9,504 nt of DNA from Candidatus Zixiibacteriota bacterium (GTDB lineage Bacteria > Zixibacteria > MSB-5A5 > GN15 > FEB-12), in assembly GCA_003641405.1 (NCBI GenBank), contig QNAF01000079.1, forward strand, positions 1-9,504. The letters are read 5' to 3'. Each line of letters starts with the position of its first letter. The first letter of the stretch is position 1. Position numbers and translations under genes: made by a program. Below the pieces are notes generated by a model that worked only from the letters and a program-made list of their open reading frames with translations, had not been told where the DNA came from and made no database searches. This document shows, one piece after another, positions 1 through 6,738 of this stretch.

Positions 1-804
1 GCCCTGACCAAACGAGTTTACGAACGGGCTCTTGAAGGGGAGATGACCCATCACTTGGGCTATCCGCCGAAAGCCCGCGAAGGCCGTAACAGCGGCAACT
101 CCCGCAATGGGAAAACCAGCAAAACTGTCAAGACCGGTGCAGAGGATGTAAATCTGTCGATTCCTCGCGATCGTAATGGGGAGTTTGAACCACATCTGGT
201 CAAGAAACACCAACGCCGGCTACCTGGTTTCGACGCCAAGGTTCTGGCGCTGTATGCTCGTGGTCTGACGACTCGTGATATTCAGGGTCACCTTGAGGAG
301 ATGTATGATTCGGATGTGTCACCGGCGTTGATCTCGGCGGTTACCGATGCGGTTCTGGAGGAAGTCACGGCGTGGCAAAGCCGTCCATTGGAAGCGGTGT
401 ATCCGATCGTGTATCTGGATGCAATTCACTTGAAGATGCGCCATAGTGGTCAGGTCAAGAACCAGGACGTGTATCTTGCCTTGGGCATCAACCCTGAGGG
501 TTACAAGGAGTTGCTGGGTCTGTGGATTGGTGAGCACGAGGGTGCTAAGTTTTGGTTGAACGTTTTGACTCAACTGAAGAATCGTGGTGTTCATGATATC
601 CTGATCGCCTGTGTGGACGGTCTGACGGGTTTCCCTGATGCAATTGAGACAGCCTATCCGAAGGCTCAGGTGCAACTGTGCCTGGTACATATGGTGCGTA
701 ACTCGCTGAAGTACGTCAGTTTGGAAAGAGCGCAAGGCGGTGGCGTCAGCTTTGATGCCCTCAGCAGATTGAAAACAATAGATCCGTGCCGTAGGGCTTG
801 TTGA
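1..804 (+). pseudogene. IS256/Mutator-family transposase, C-terminally truncated remnant
   Basis: The reading frame is already open at base 1 (ALTKRVYERALEGEMTHHLGY), so the true start lies outside the window; the internal ATG at 43 is not the start. The text matches the IS256 family: EMTHHLGY, a 'LALYARGLTTRDI' segment, YLDAIHLKMR with the first catalytic Asp (codon 418-420), and CVDGLTGFPDAI with the second Asp (codon 616-618). It then reaches the conserved CLVHMVRNSLKYVS block, ending near base 720. After that, 28 unrelated residues lead to a TGA at 802-804. Family members are about 400 residues and carry the third acidic residue roughly 100 residues past the VH..RNS block. Here that part is missing, so the DDE triad is incomplete and the enzyme should be inactive. 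The element is probably an old insertion cut by a deletion or a second insertion. No terminal inverted repeat or target duplication can be seen, since the left end is outside the window. Confidence 0.88.
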
Positions 805-814
805 TAAACCACTG
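721..814. other. Junction segment between transposase remnant and chromosomal gene
   Basis: Homology to IS256 transposases stops at about base 720. The next 94 bases resemble neither the rest of the transposase nor the neighbouring gene, whose stop codon lies at 815-817. The frame of the transposase runs on through it by chance to a TGA at 802-804. The segment ends with GGGCTTGTTGATAAACC (794-810), a loosely palindromic string that could be the end of another insertion element. I could not confirm this from the sequence. Confidence 0.4.
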
Positions 815-2053
815 CTATTTGGAAAACTCCACGCGTTCGAAATCTTCCCAGTCAATCTCAGCTTCATCTCCGTCGTCGAGCGTGACGAAAATACCCTTGT
901 TGTCTTCGTCAACATCGTTACAACCGCGCAGTCGGAACTCGCGACCATCCCAGACAGTGACCGTTGATGAACGGTATGAGTTCTTCTCGATTGACTTGAC
1001 GAGACCAAGCTCTATCTTGAACTCCATATCGCGATAATCACCATCGAGAATTTCCCACGTATACTCTTCATCGTCATCCCAACAGATCGTACCGGTGTAT
1101 TCCTCGCCGTCTTCAGTGTACACCGTCCCGCGCAGTTTTTTGCCGCCATTAAACTTGTCGTAAGATATCTGCTTCCCGGGTTTACTGAACTCCAGCCGGT
1201 CGAATTCATCCCATTCAACCTCAATCTGCCCAAACCCCGGATCAGAAATGACAATCCCGCTGTTGTCACTGTCCACGTCGTTGGTGCCGCGCAATGTCAT
1301 CTCTTCACCGGATTTAAGTTCGATCAACGCCCCGGAGGAACTGTAGCGCTCAATAGCAGCTATTTTACCAAACTCCAACTTGCGCTTACGCCTCTTCTCT
1401 TTACCATCCAGGATGTCCTCGGTGAACAACTCGTCGATATCCCAGCAGACAAAACCTGTGTATTCGTCTCCACGGCGGGTCGTGAGTGTCCCGTAGAGCC
1501 TCTCGCCGAATACGGACGGTTCATCAGTCGTAGCCGCAGAGAACTCAATCCTGTCAAGATCATCCCAGGAAAACTCTATCTCGCCTTCATCCAGGTCCTC
1601 GATCACAATCTCACGAATCGCTGATCCGATATCCGTTGATCCATTTGTTAATTCGATTTCTTCCCCGGATTTCATCGTAAGCAGGACCAGATCGTCGTCG
1701 ATCACTTCAAGCTCCTTGATGTGCCCAAAGCGAACCCCGGACTGAGAAGCACCTGTATAAACGGTATAGCTGGTTGAGCCAAGATCCCAGCCGAATATCT
1801 TCACACCGCTGTTGTACTTCCGGCGTGAACTCCTGTATTTGGAGCGACCGCGCCGGCTGTCCCGGTCCTTGGTACCATCAAGTACATCTACCCAGTTGCC
1901 TTCGTTTTTGTCCCAGCGTATCAGGCCTTCGAACACGCCACCATCGACTGTGTAAAGCTTGCCATATATCCGTCCGGAATTGTCAGCCAGAGCCGAAAAC
2001 GCCAGCAGAACCGTCAACCCCAGAGCCACCGAAATGGAAACTGCAATCTTCAT
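815..2053 (-). CDS. Secreted acidic protein with three tandem copies of an unrecognised domain
   Basis: Encodes 412 residues. I chose the ATG at 2053 because GGAGGA lies 3 bases upstream and because it gives a clean signal peptide (MKIAVSISVALGLTVLLAFSALA, cleavage near residue 23). An ATG 36 bases further upstream lacks both. I do not recognise the family. The mature protein consists of three diverged repeats, at about residues 28-172, 185-290 and 307-411. Each opens with a (Y/R)G-x-(L/V)-x-T-x-x-G-x-x-(F/Y)-x-G strand pattern followed by W-D, then has an LDG motif, and closes with W-(D/E)-(D/E)-(F/L)-(D/E)-R-(I/L/V)-E-F-S. Copies 2 and 3 share an RG-x-NDVD-x-DN-x-GI motif (255-267, 376-388) that has decayed in copy 1. 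Copy 1 carries an Arg/Lys/Ser-rich insert (62-79), while the rest is rich in Asp and Glu. The pattern of short alternating strands suggests small beta-barrel units in the periplasm or outside the cell. The C-terminus ends exactly with a repeat, so the nearby transposase remnant has not truncated it. Confidence 0.85.
   Translation of the reverse strand: MKIAVSISVALGLTVLLAFSALADNSGRIYGKLYTVDGGVFEGLIRWDKNEGNWVDVLDGTKDRDSRRGRSKYRSSRRKYNSGVKIFGWDLGSTSYTVYTGASQSGVRFGHIKELEVIDDDLVLLTMKSGEEIELTNGSTDIGSAIREIVIEDLDEGEIEFSWDDLDRIEFSAATTDEPSVFGERLYGTLTTRRGDEYTGFVCWDIDELFTEDILDGKEKRRKRKLEFGKIAAIERYSSSGALIELKSGEEMTLRGTNDVDSDNSGIVISDPGFGQIEVEWDEFDRLEFSKPGKQISYDKFNGGKKLRGTVYTEDGEEYTGTICWDDDEEYTWEILDGDYRDMEFKIELGLVKSIEKNSYRSSTVTVWDGREFRLRGCNDVDEDNKGIFVTLDDGDEAEIDWEDFERVEFSK
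821..1972 (-). repeat. Three tandem protein-level domain repeats
   Basis: Copies lie at about 1972-1538, 1501-1184 and 1135-821. Copies 2 and 3 are 106 and 105 residues and align almost without gaps. Copy 1 is about 145 residues because of a basic insert and an extra strand-rich segment. The copies are similar in protein but not obviously in DNA, so the duplication is old. Confidence 0.8.
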
Positions 2054-2056
2054 GAT

Positions 2057-2062
2057 TCCTCC
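2057..2062 (-). promoter_or_regulatory. Ribosome binding site deciding the start of the triplicated-domain gene
   Basis: Minus-strand GGAGGA followed by ATC and then the ATG at 2053. It supports that ATG over the upstream in-frame ATG at 2089. Confidence 0.75.
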
Positions 2063-2072
2063 ATGTTTAATC

Positions 2073-2100
2073 ACTATACCTTCTGCCATGCCTTACGCAA
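2073..2100 (-). promoter_or_regulatory. Possible sigma70 promoter for the triplicated-domain gene
   Basis: On the minus strand a TTGCGT (2095-2100) lies 16 bases before TATAGT (2073-2078). The -10 is good and the -35 weak. The predicted transcript would start some 14 bases before the ATG at 2053, just leaving room for the GGAGGA site. This is a candidate only. Confidence 0.35.
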
Positions 2101-2169
2101 AAAGCTGAAGAATGTTCCGTGGAATTATGGGTAAGAATCTCCGGAAGATCAGAGATAAAACACCAGCGC

Positions 2170-5034
2170 CTACTTGATCAGGACCAACTTACGGACAAGC
2201 GAGACATCCGCCACTCTCAGGCGGTAAAAGTAAATACCCGTGGGAGCCATTTGACCGGACCTGAGCCTTCCGTCCCAGTCTACCTGATGTTTCCCTGCGA
2301 GCAAGCTCTCCCCTACAAGGGTCCGAACACGCTGGCCAAGGATATTGAACAGGTCCAGCTCAACACTTGCCGGTATCGGCATCTCGAATTCGATAGTTGT
2401 TGACGGGTTGCACGGATTAGGGTAGTTCTGGCACAGGGCAAAGGAACCCGGCACCTGGCCGGCAGGTATATCCGGTACGCTGGTTGGTGCATCTACCTGG
2501 ATTTCGCCCGCCAAAACGACTGGTGACAGACGACGACCACCTGCATCAACCACGAATGCCGCCATGCTTGAACCCGAAGGCTCACCGATGACGGAAACTC
2601 CATCCTGCTCACGGGCCGTGAAAAGAACATAAGCATACTCGTAGGAAGCTGGCGGCAGGCTGCTATCAGAATGCAAACTCTGCACCTCTATGGCGACAAT
2701 CCCTGAGAGATTGTCTATCGTGAAACCAGCCGTCACATACGACGGAAGATCGGAAGCAAAGGCAATGGAATCCACGCTAATCAGGGCCGTATCGTACTGA
2801 AGAGGCAGATACACTTGCTGGGCGCTGTCAACGAGTATCAGAGTCACCGGAAGGCTGTCCGACTCTCCATATTCGATCTGCGAAAAGCCCACTGTGATTG
2901 TGTCTGCTGCCGGTTGAAGATAATCCAGAATGAAGGGTACACGCCTGGAGACGTTGAATGAAGCACTGTCTGTTATGTCGATCCACGTCGTGTGATACCC
3001 TGGCGGAAGCCCTGCTGTGTCAATCGTAAGCGTTATTGTATCCCCGTCCAGTCCGGATGAGTAATCCAACTGCAACCATGGATCGTTGACAATCGCGTTC
3101 CAGTTGAGGATTCCAACCCCCTCATTGCTTATGACCAGTAATTCCACAATAGCGGCGGGATCGGTGGTGACCGCCGTTATACTGTCCGGTTCAACCACGA
3201 TATATGGCAGATTGTCCACGACTTCCAGAATGACCCAGATCGTATCTGGTGAGTTTATCACCTCGCCGGCGTCGATCTCTACCGGTTCAACGTAGTTGCC
3301 TGCCACTAAATTCAAGGCGTTGGCCAGAACACTAACAGAAGCACTATCGGTGCCGCTATAGGCAGACAAACTCAGCCAGTCAGCATCCTCGTTGCAGTTC
3401 CAGGCAAGGCTCCCTGCGCCCGCATTGGTGATTTCGTAGCTCCCGACTACCTGTTCGTCAATGCCTGCAAATGCCCGAAGAGATACCGTGTCCAAAGAGA
3501 GTTCCAGAATCGGAGCTGTCACATCAAGACGGATTGAAACAACGGCACTGGAATCATTGTTGTCGTTATCTACAAGCGTAAGTGAACCGAAGTGCGTCCC
3601 GAACGGCAGTGTGTCGGTTGTGATGGCTACTGATACGGTGTCGAGAGTAATACCGGAGGTGGGGGTTGCACTTATCCAGTCGTGAGAAACGATAACTTCG
3701 TAGTTCAGCGGATTGTACCCGGCGTGGTCGATCTCCAGCGATTGAGACTGCGGCAGTTCCCCGCCAACCAGCATTTCAAACTGGAGCATGGCAGGAGTCG
3801 GAATCAGCGTTGGGTCGTTGTACTGCGCAATCGAAGCATAAATATCATACTGACCGTGACGCTTATCGACCCAGGTCACATAGCGGAAACGGCCATCGAG
3901 AGCCACGTCTGCAAGCAATTGCGCAGAGTCACCGTAGGTATTAGCCTGGAAATTGGGTTCCTGCACAACACCTTCAACATCAATCATCTGGCCGACAATG
4001 TCCCACGACGCCCCTGTGGAATCCGACCATATAATAGCCACATTGCCCCTGCGGTCGGCCGATATCGTTGGATGTCGCTGTGCTCTGCCGGTGCCATCCC
4101 GATTGAGTTTCATGTCCGAGTAGATCGGGATCATCAGAGTGTCGAATTTCCGAGCATAAATATCGGGGTTAGCGGGATAGGTCCCGTTGCGCCAATCTAC
4201 CCACACGACTGTGAAATGGCCTGCTCCGTCCGTGGCAACGTCCGGGAAAGCCTGTCGCGAGCCAGAGATTGCTGAACTAATCCTGATATTGCTGCCCAGT
4301 GGGTTTGCAAGCGAATCGTACCGCTGGATATAGATATCATCGTCCCCGTAACGATTATCGAACCAGGTCACGACAAACCAACCTTCAGGCGAGATGTCCA
4401 CCCTGGGTGCATGCTGCTGAGCCGTCCCGGTGTCGTCATTTACTTTGAAATTGGTCCCGAGCAATGATCCGTCGGAGGAGAGCAGTTGGCCGTAGACGTC
4501 CCAGTTACGATTGCGGTAGTCCGCCCAAACAAGCACCCCGCCCCCCCATGCCGAGAGCGCGATATCAGGAGTCTCTTTCAGCGAATCCGGCCACTCCGTT
4601 GTCATATTCCTGTTAACGCCAATCTGTGACACAGAACTGTCGAAGCGTTGGAAATAGATATCAGAATCGAACGGGTAACTGCCGTTGCGATAGTCCTTCC
4701 AAACGACAGAGTACAGACCTGAGAGATCGACACCTATAGCCGGTTCGGCCTGATAGGCTGAAGTCATATCATCGTTGATTTTGATGTTGCCGAACACAGG
4801 GAAAGCGTCCGGAGCAAACCTCTGCAAGTAGACATCGCGAGAGCCGGATCGCTTGTCTATCCAGACAATGGCGAAGGCTCCATCGGCAGCAACAGCAATA
4901 CGGGGACTGGTCTGTTCGACTGAACTGCCGTCATCATTGACCAGAAAGTCTTCCGTATCCGCCCAGCCGGACTGCACACAGCAGACAAGGAGGCCAACGA
5001 AAACAAAGTATCTGATTTCCTTTGCGTACTTCAC
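2170..5034 (-). CDS. Secreted multidomain protein: propeller repeats, Ig/BACON-like domains, cohesin-like domain, C-terminal sorting domain
   Basis: About 954 residues from the GTG at 5034, which gives an ordinary signal peptide (charged KYAKEIR, then FVFVGLLVCCV, cleavage near SGWA). In-frame TTG codons at 5055 and 5052 are alternatives, and none has a strong ribosome site. Domains by eye: residues 45-405 hold seven W-x-D-x-R repeats followed by a D-(I/V)-Y strand, with key Trp at about 58, 112, 170, 224, 278, 336 and 388, consistent with a seven-bladed beta-propeller. Residues 412-505, 507-607 and 610-707 are three Ig/BACON-like modules with the 'G-x-L-x-W ... W-L-x-L-x-x-x-SG' pattern. Residues 710-848 look cohesin-like. 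From 864 comes FALCQNYPNPCNPSTTIEF through GIYFYRLRVAD to KLVLIK, the FlgD/T9SS type A sorting domain of FCB bacteria. It is probably exported and surface-attached or released; its ligand is unknown. No catalytic motif is visible, so a binding or structural role is more likely than an enzyme. Confidence 0.85.
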   Translation of the reverse strand: MKYAKEIRYFVFVGLLVCCVQSGWADTEDFLVNDDGSSVEQTSPRIAVAADGAFAIVWIDKRSGSRDVYLQRFAPDAFPVFGNIKINDDMTSAYQAEPAIGVDLSGLYSVVWKDYRNGSYPFDSDIYFQRFDSSVSQIGVNRNMTTEWPDSLKETPDIALSAWGGGVLVWADYRNRNWDVYGQLLSSDGSLLGTNFKVNDDTGTAQQHAPRVDISPEGWFVVTWFDNRYGDDDIYIQRYDSLANPLGSNIRISSAISGSRQAFPDVATDGAGHFTVVWVDWRNGTYPANPDIYARKFDTLMIPIYSDMKLNRDGTGRAQRHPTISADRRGNVAIIWSDSTGASWDIVGQMIDVEGVVQEPNFQANTYGDSAQLLADVALDGRFRYVTWVDKRHGQYDIYASIAQYNDPTLIPTPAMLQFEMLVGGELPQSQSLEIDHAGYNPLNYEVIVSHDWISATPTSGITLDTVSVAITTDTLPFGTHFGSLTLVDNDNNDSSAVVSIRLDVTAPILELSLDTVSLRAFAGIDEQVVGSYEITNAGAGSLAWNCNEDADWLSLSAYSGTDSASVSVLANALNLVAGNYVEPVEIDAGEVINSPDTIWVILEVVDNLPYIVVEPDSITAVTTDPAAIVELLVISNEGVGILNWNAIVNDPWLQLDYSSGLDGDTITLTIDTAGLPPGYHTTWIDITDSASFNVSRRVPFILDYLQPAADTITVGFSQIEYGESDSLPVTLILVDSAQQVYLPLQYDTALISVDSIAFASDLPSYVTAGFTIDNLSGIVAIEVQSLHSDSSLPPASYEYAYVLFTAREQDGVSVIGEPSGSSMAAFVVDAGGRRLSPVVLAGEIQVDAPTSVPDIPAGQVPGSFALCQNYPNPCNPSTTIEFEMPIPASVELDLFNILGQRVRTLVGESLLAGKHQVDWDGRLRSGQMAPTGIYFYRLRVADVSLVRKLVLIK
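3820..4902 (-). repeat. Seven tandem propeller-type repeats
   Basis: Seven protein repeats of 52 to 58 residues, each with a core such as VVWKDYRNG, LVWADYRN, VTWFDNRYG or VVWVDWRNG followed by a DIY/DVY strand. Copy 6 has lost the Arg (IIWSDSTG). The repeats diverge in DNA. The number seven and the spacing fit the blades of one closed propeller. Confidence 0.7.
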
Positions 5035-5056
5035 CTCACCACTCGGATACAACAAC

Positions 5057-5082
5057 AGTGCCCACCCGAAAGGGTGGGCACT
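5057..5082. terminator. Perfect 11-bp hairpin with tetraloop, probable intrinsic terminator
   Basis: AGTGCCCACCC (5057-5067) pairs without mismatch with GGGTGGGCACT (5072-5082) around a GAAA loop (plus strand) or TTTC loop (minus strand). The minus-strand copy is followed by GTTGTTGT, the plus-strand copy by TTATT, so both U-tracts are modest. It lies between the HU/COX24-like pair and the large secreted protein, so the likeliest role is ending transcription from the HU side. It could instead be a 5' leader structure of the large gene. Confidence 0.55.
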
Positions 5083-5224
5083 TTATTAGCAAGCGAGGTA
5101 TAACTTACTGGGCAGACTGATGTTACGGCGAGTCGCACAATCAGTTGCAACCCAGCAAATAAAGACTAATTGTATTTCAAGGAAACATCTTCCCTACTCC
5201 CTGGGATATATTTCCGAAAAGGCA

Positions 5225-5320
5225 TCAGACCTTTTTCTTCTTATGACGGTTAGCGCGTCTGCGCTTTTTTCTCTTGTGCGTCTTAATCTTCTGACGCTTT
5301 CGTTTTTTTCCGCTCGGCAT
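5225..5320 (-). CDS. AURKAIP1/COX24-domain small basic ribosome-associated protein
   Basis: A 31-residue protein starting MPSGKKRKRQKIKTHKRKK and ending in NRHKKKKV. It is almost entirely Lys, Arg and His. From memory, this matches the short FCB/Bacteroidota proteins (MPSGKKRKR, then THKRKKR, then NRHKKK) annotated as AURKAIP1/COX24 domain-containing. The eukaryotic counterpart mS38 and the mycobacterial bS22 sit on the small ribosomal subunit near the decoding region, so a ribosomal role is likely by family. The ATG at 5320 has GGAGG (5325-5329) at correct spacing, strongly supporting translation. It starts 28 bases after the HU stop codon, so the two are probably cotranscribed. The gene is easily missed because it is so short. 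Confidence 0.88.
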   Translation of the reverse strand: MPSGKKRKRQKIKTHKRKKRRRANRHKKKKV

Positions 5321-5348
5321 CAATCCTCCGTAAGAACGGTCACAGAAA

Positions 5349-5633
5349 TCAGATGGACAGTTTCGTAATCATGTTCTTAAAGTCATTGGACGGTTTGAAC
5401 ACGGGGACTTTTCGGTCTGGAACCGGCACGACCTCTCCAGTACGTGGGTTTCTGGCCTTACGTGCTTTACGCAACTTGATCTTGAATGTACCAAATCCGC
5501 GAATCTCGATGTTGTGTCCGGCCTCGACAGACTTCTTCACAGTGTCAAGAAACGAATCAACAACAACAGCAACGTCGGTTCTGGTAAGACCTGTTTTCTC
5601 GGCTACTTTCTCGACCAGATCAGCTTTTGTCAT
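5349..5633 (-). CDS. HU/IHF-family nucleoid DNA-binding protein
   Basis: Encodes 94 residues, the usual length of a family member (about 90). The N-terminal helices (MTKADLVEKVAEKTGL, VVDSFLDTVKKSVEAG) form the dimer body. The GFGTFKIKLRKARKARNP segment (46-63), continuing RTGEVVPVP, is the beta-arm that enters the minor groove, with the intercalating Pro at 63 in RNPRTG. The protein should bend and compact DNA as a dimer. The sequence does not decide between HU and IHF subunits, but generic HU is likeliest. GGGAG sits 6 bases before the ATG. It leads a pair with the 31-residue ribosome-associated protein; both are expected at high abundance. Confidence 0.95.
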   Translation of the reverse strand: MTKADLVEKVAEKTGLTRTDVAVVVDSFLDTVKKSVEAGHNIEIRGFGTFKIKLRKARKARNPRTGEVVPVPDRKVPVFKPSNDFKNMITKLSI

Positions 5634-5685
5634 GCGGTTCTCCCTGAGTAGCTAAACATACACTCATTTGCTCAGTCATGTCCTC

Positions 5686-5714
5686 AGTATTCTCCATCAA
5701 CAGGCATACTTCAA
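5686..5714 (-). promoter_or_regulatory. Candidate promoter for the HU gene
   Basis: Minus-strand TTGAAG (5709-5714), 17-bp spacer, AATACT (5686-5691). Four of six bases match in each box. It would give a leader of about 46 bases before the ATG at 5633. The 190-bp gap after sppA makes a separate promoter likely, but this exact site is a guess. A 5-bp CGGCT/AGCCG stem lies just upstream (about 5723-5740) without a U-tract. Confidence 0.35.
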
Positions 5715-5823
5715 TCCCCTTCGGCTCACTGATAAGCCGTTGGGACAGCGGAAGATAATAAAATCAGCGCCCAAGCAAAGGAAAATCTGAGTCATTCCAT
5801 TCTTTTTCATGCAGAAAATTTCT

Positions 5824-6726
5824 CTACTGATACTCATATAGTAGTTTTGGGCCAGCCGGAGTGCTTTCCACTGCCGTCCTCACGTCACCCAACAATCCTG
5901 TCAGCAAGTCGGCCAGGCTAAAACGTTCCCGCTTGTATGGCCTGACAATCTTCGGATCCTCTTCCAGCCCAGCCAGTTCTGCCGCCAGCTGAACGGCCTC
6001 ATGCAACCCACCCAGGGTATCGACAAGCCCCAGGTTGTAGGCCATCTGGCCCGTAAACACTGACCCGTCAGCCAGTGGATAAATCTCCTCTTTGTCCATA
6101 TCCCGTCCCTTTGCCACAACTTCCACAAACTGCTCATAGGAATCGTTGATAACCGCCTGGATCATCAGTTCTTCCTTCTCGGTCATGGAACGGTGATAGG
6201 AGAAGACATCCTTCAGTTCCCCGGATTTAATCGTCTCAGTATCGATTCCGATTTTCTTCATCAGTTCCTGGAACGTATGATACGAAGCAATAACACCGAT
6301 CGATCCTGTTAATGACCCGGGATTGGCCACTACTCGGTCAGCCGCGCAGGCGATATAGTATCCGCCCGAAGCCGCTACCGAAGCCATTGATGCCACCACA
6401 GGTTTCTCTTCTCTCACCCGAAGAATGGCATCGTATATTTCCTGGGAAATGGCGACTCCGCCCCCTCCCGAATTGATGTGGACAACGATAGCCTTTATTG
6501 AGCTGTTATCCTGCCACTTCTTCAACTGTTCGATTACGGGACGGCCACTCTCCTCATACATCACGCCGTACATATTAACAACGCCCACTGATCCACCGCT
6601 AAAGCCGGCGAATTCCATGTCGCCAGGTGCCAGAGTGCCGAACATCATGACGGCGAATATGACGAATACAAACACGAACGATACGGCGATTATTACCGCA
6701 ACAATTATATCACGCTTCCTTGCCAT
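5824..6726 (-). CDS. sppA: Signal peptide peptidase SppA, S49 family, short membrane-anchored form
   Basis: Encodes 300 residues, the size of the short bacterial SppA with a single protease domain. One membrane helix (about 7-30) follows MARKRD, so the protease domain should face the periplasm. There SppA cleaves leftover signal peptides. The catalytic Ser is residue 120 in ASVAASGGYYIA and the catalytic Lys is 172 in SGELKD. The 52-residue spacing equals that of the Bacillus subtilis enzyme (Ser147, Lys199). GSLTGSIGV (137-145) is also typical. The usual INSPGG loop near the active site reads INSGGGG here, with Gly at 87 instead of Pro. GGAAAGG precedes the ATG. The start lies 12 bases after the lytic transglycosylase stop, which suggests one operon. 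Confidence 0.93.
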   Translation of the reverse strand: MARKRDIIVAVIIAVSFVFVFVIFAVMMFGTLAPGDMEFAGFSGGSVGVVNMYGVMYEESGRPVIEQLKKWQDNSSIKAIVVHINSGGGGVAISQEIYDAILRVREEKPVVASMASVAASGGYYIACAADRVVANPGSLTGSIGVIASYHTFQELMKKIGIDTETIKSGELKDVFSYHRSMTEKEELMIQAVINDSYEQFVEVVAKGRDMDKEEIYPLADGSVFTGQMAYNLGLVDTLGGLHEAVQLAAELAGLEEDPKIVRPYKRERFSLADLLTGLLGDVRTAVESTPAGPKLLYEYQ

Positions 6727-6738
6727 TTTACCTTTCCA

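Noticed and set aside
319..1008. A long minus-strand frame of 229 codons opposite the transposase and running into the 412-residue gene
   Set aside because: It is the antisense shadow of the transposase and of the neighbouring gene, with no recognisable domain, no signal and no ribosome site.
3682..4275. A 197-codon plus-strand frame inside the large secreted protein
   Set aside because: It is antisense to the clearly coding propeller region; the repeats on the minus strand explain the open frame.
5353..5655. A 100-codon plus-strand frame covering the HU gene
   Set aside because: It is the antisense of HU, whose family match is unambiguous.
5697..5810. A 37-residue minus-strand frame (MKKNGMTQIFLCLG...) in the gap between sppA and HU, whose TGA overlaps a second short ATG frame running into the HU start
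   Set aside because: Neither has a ribosome binding site, the products resemble no known family, and the second overlaps the well-supported HU start out of frame.
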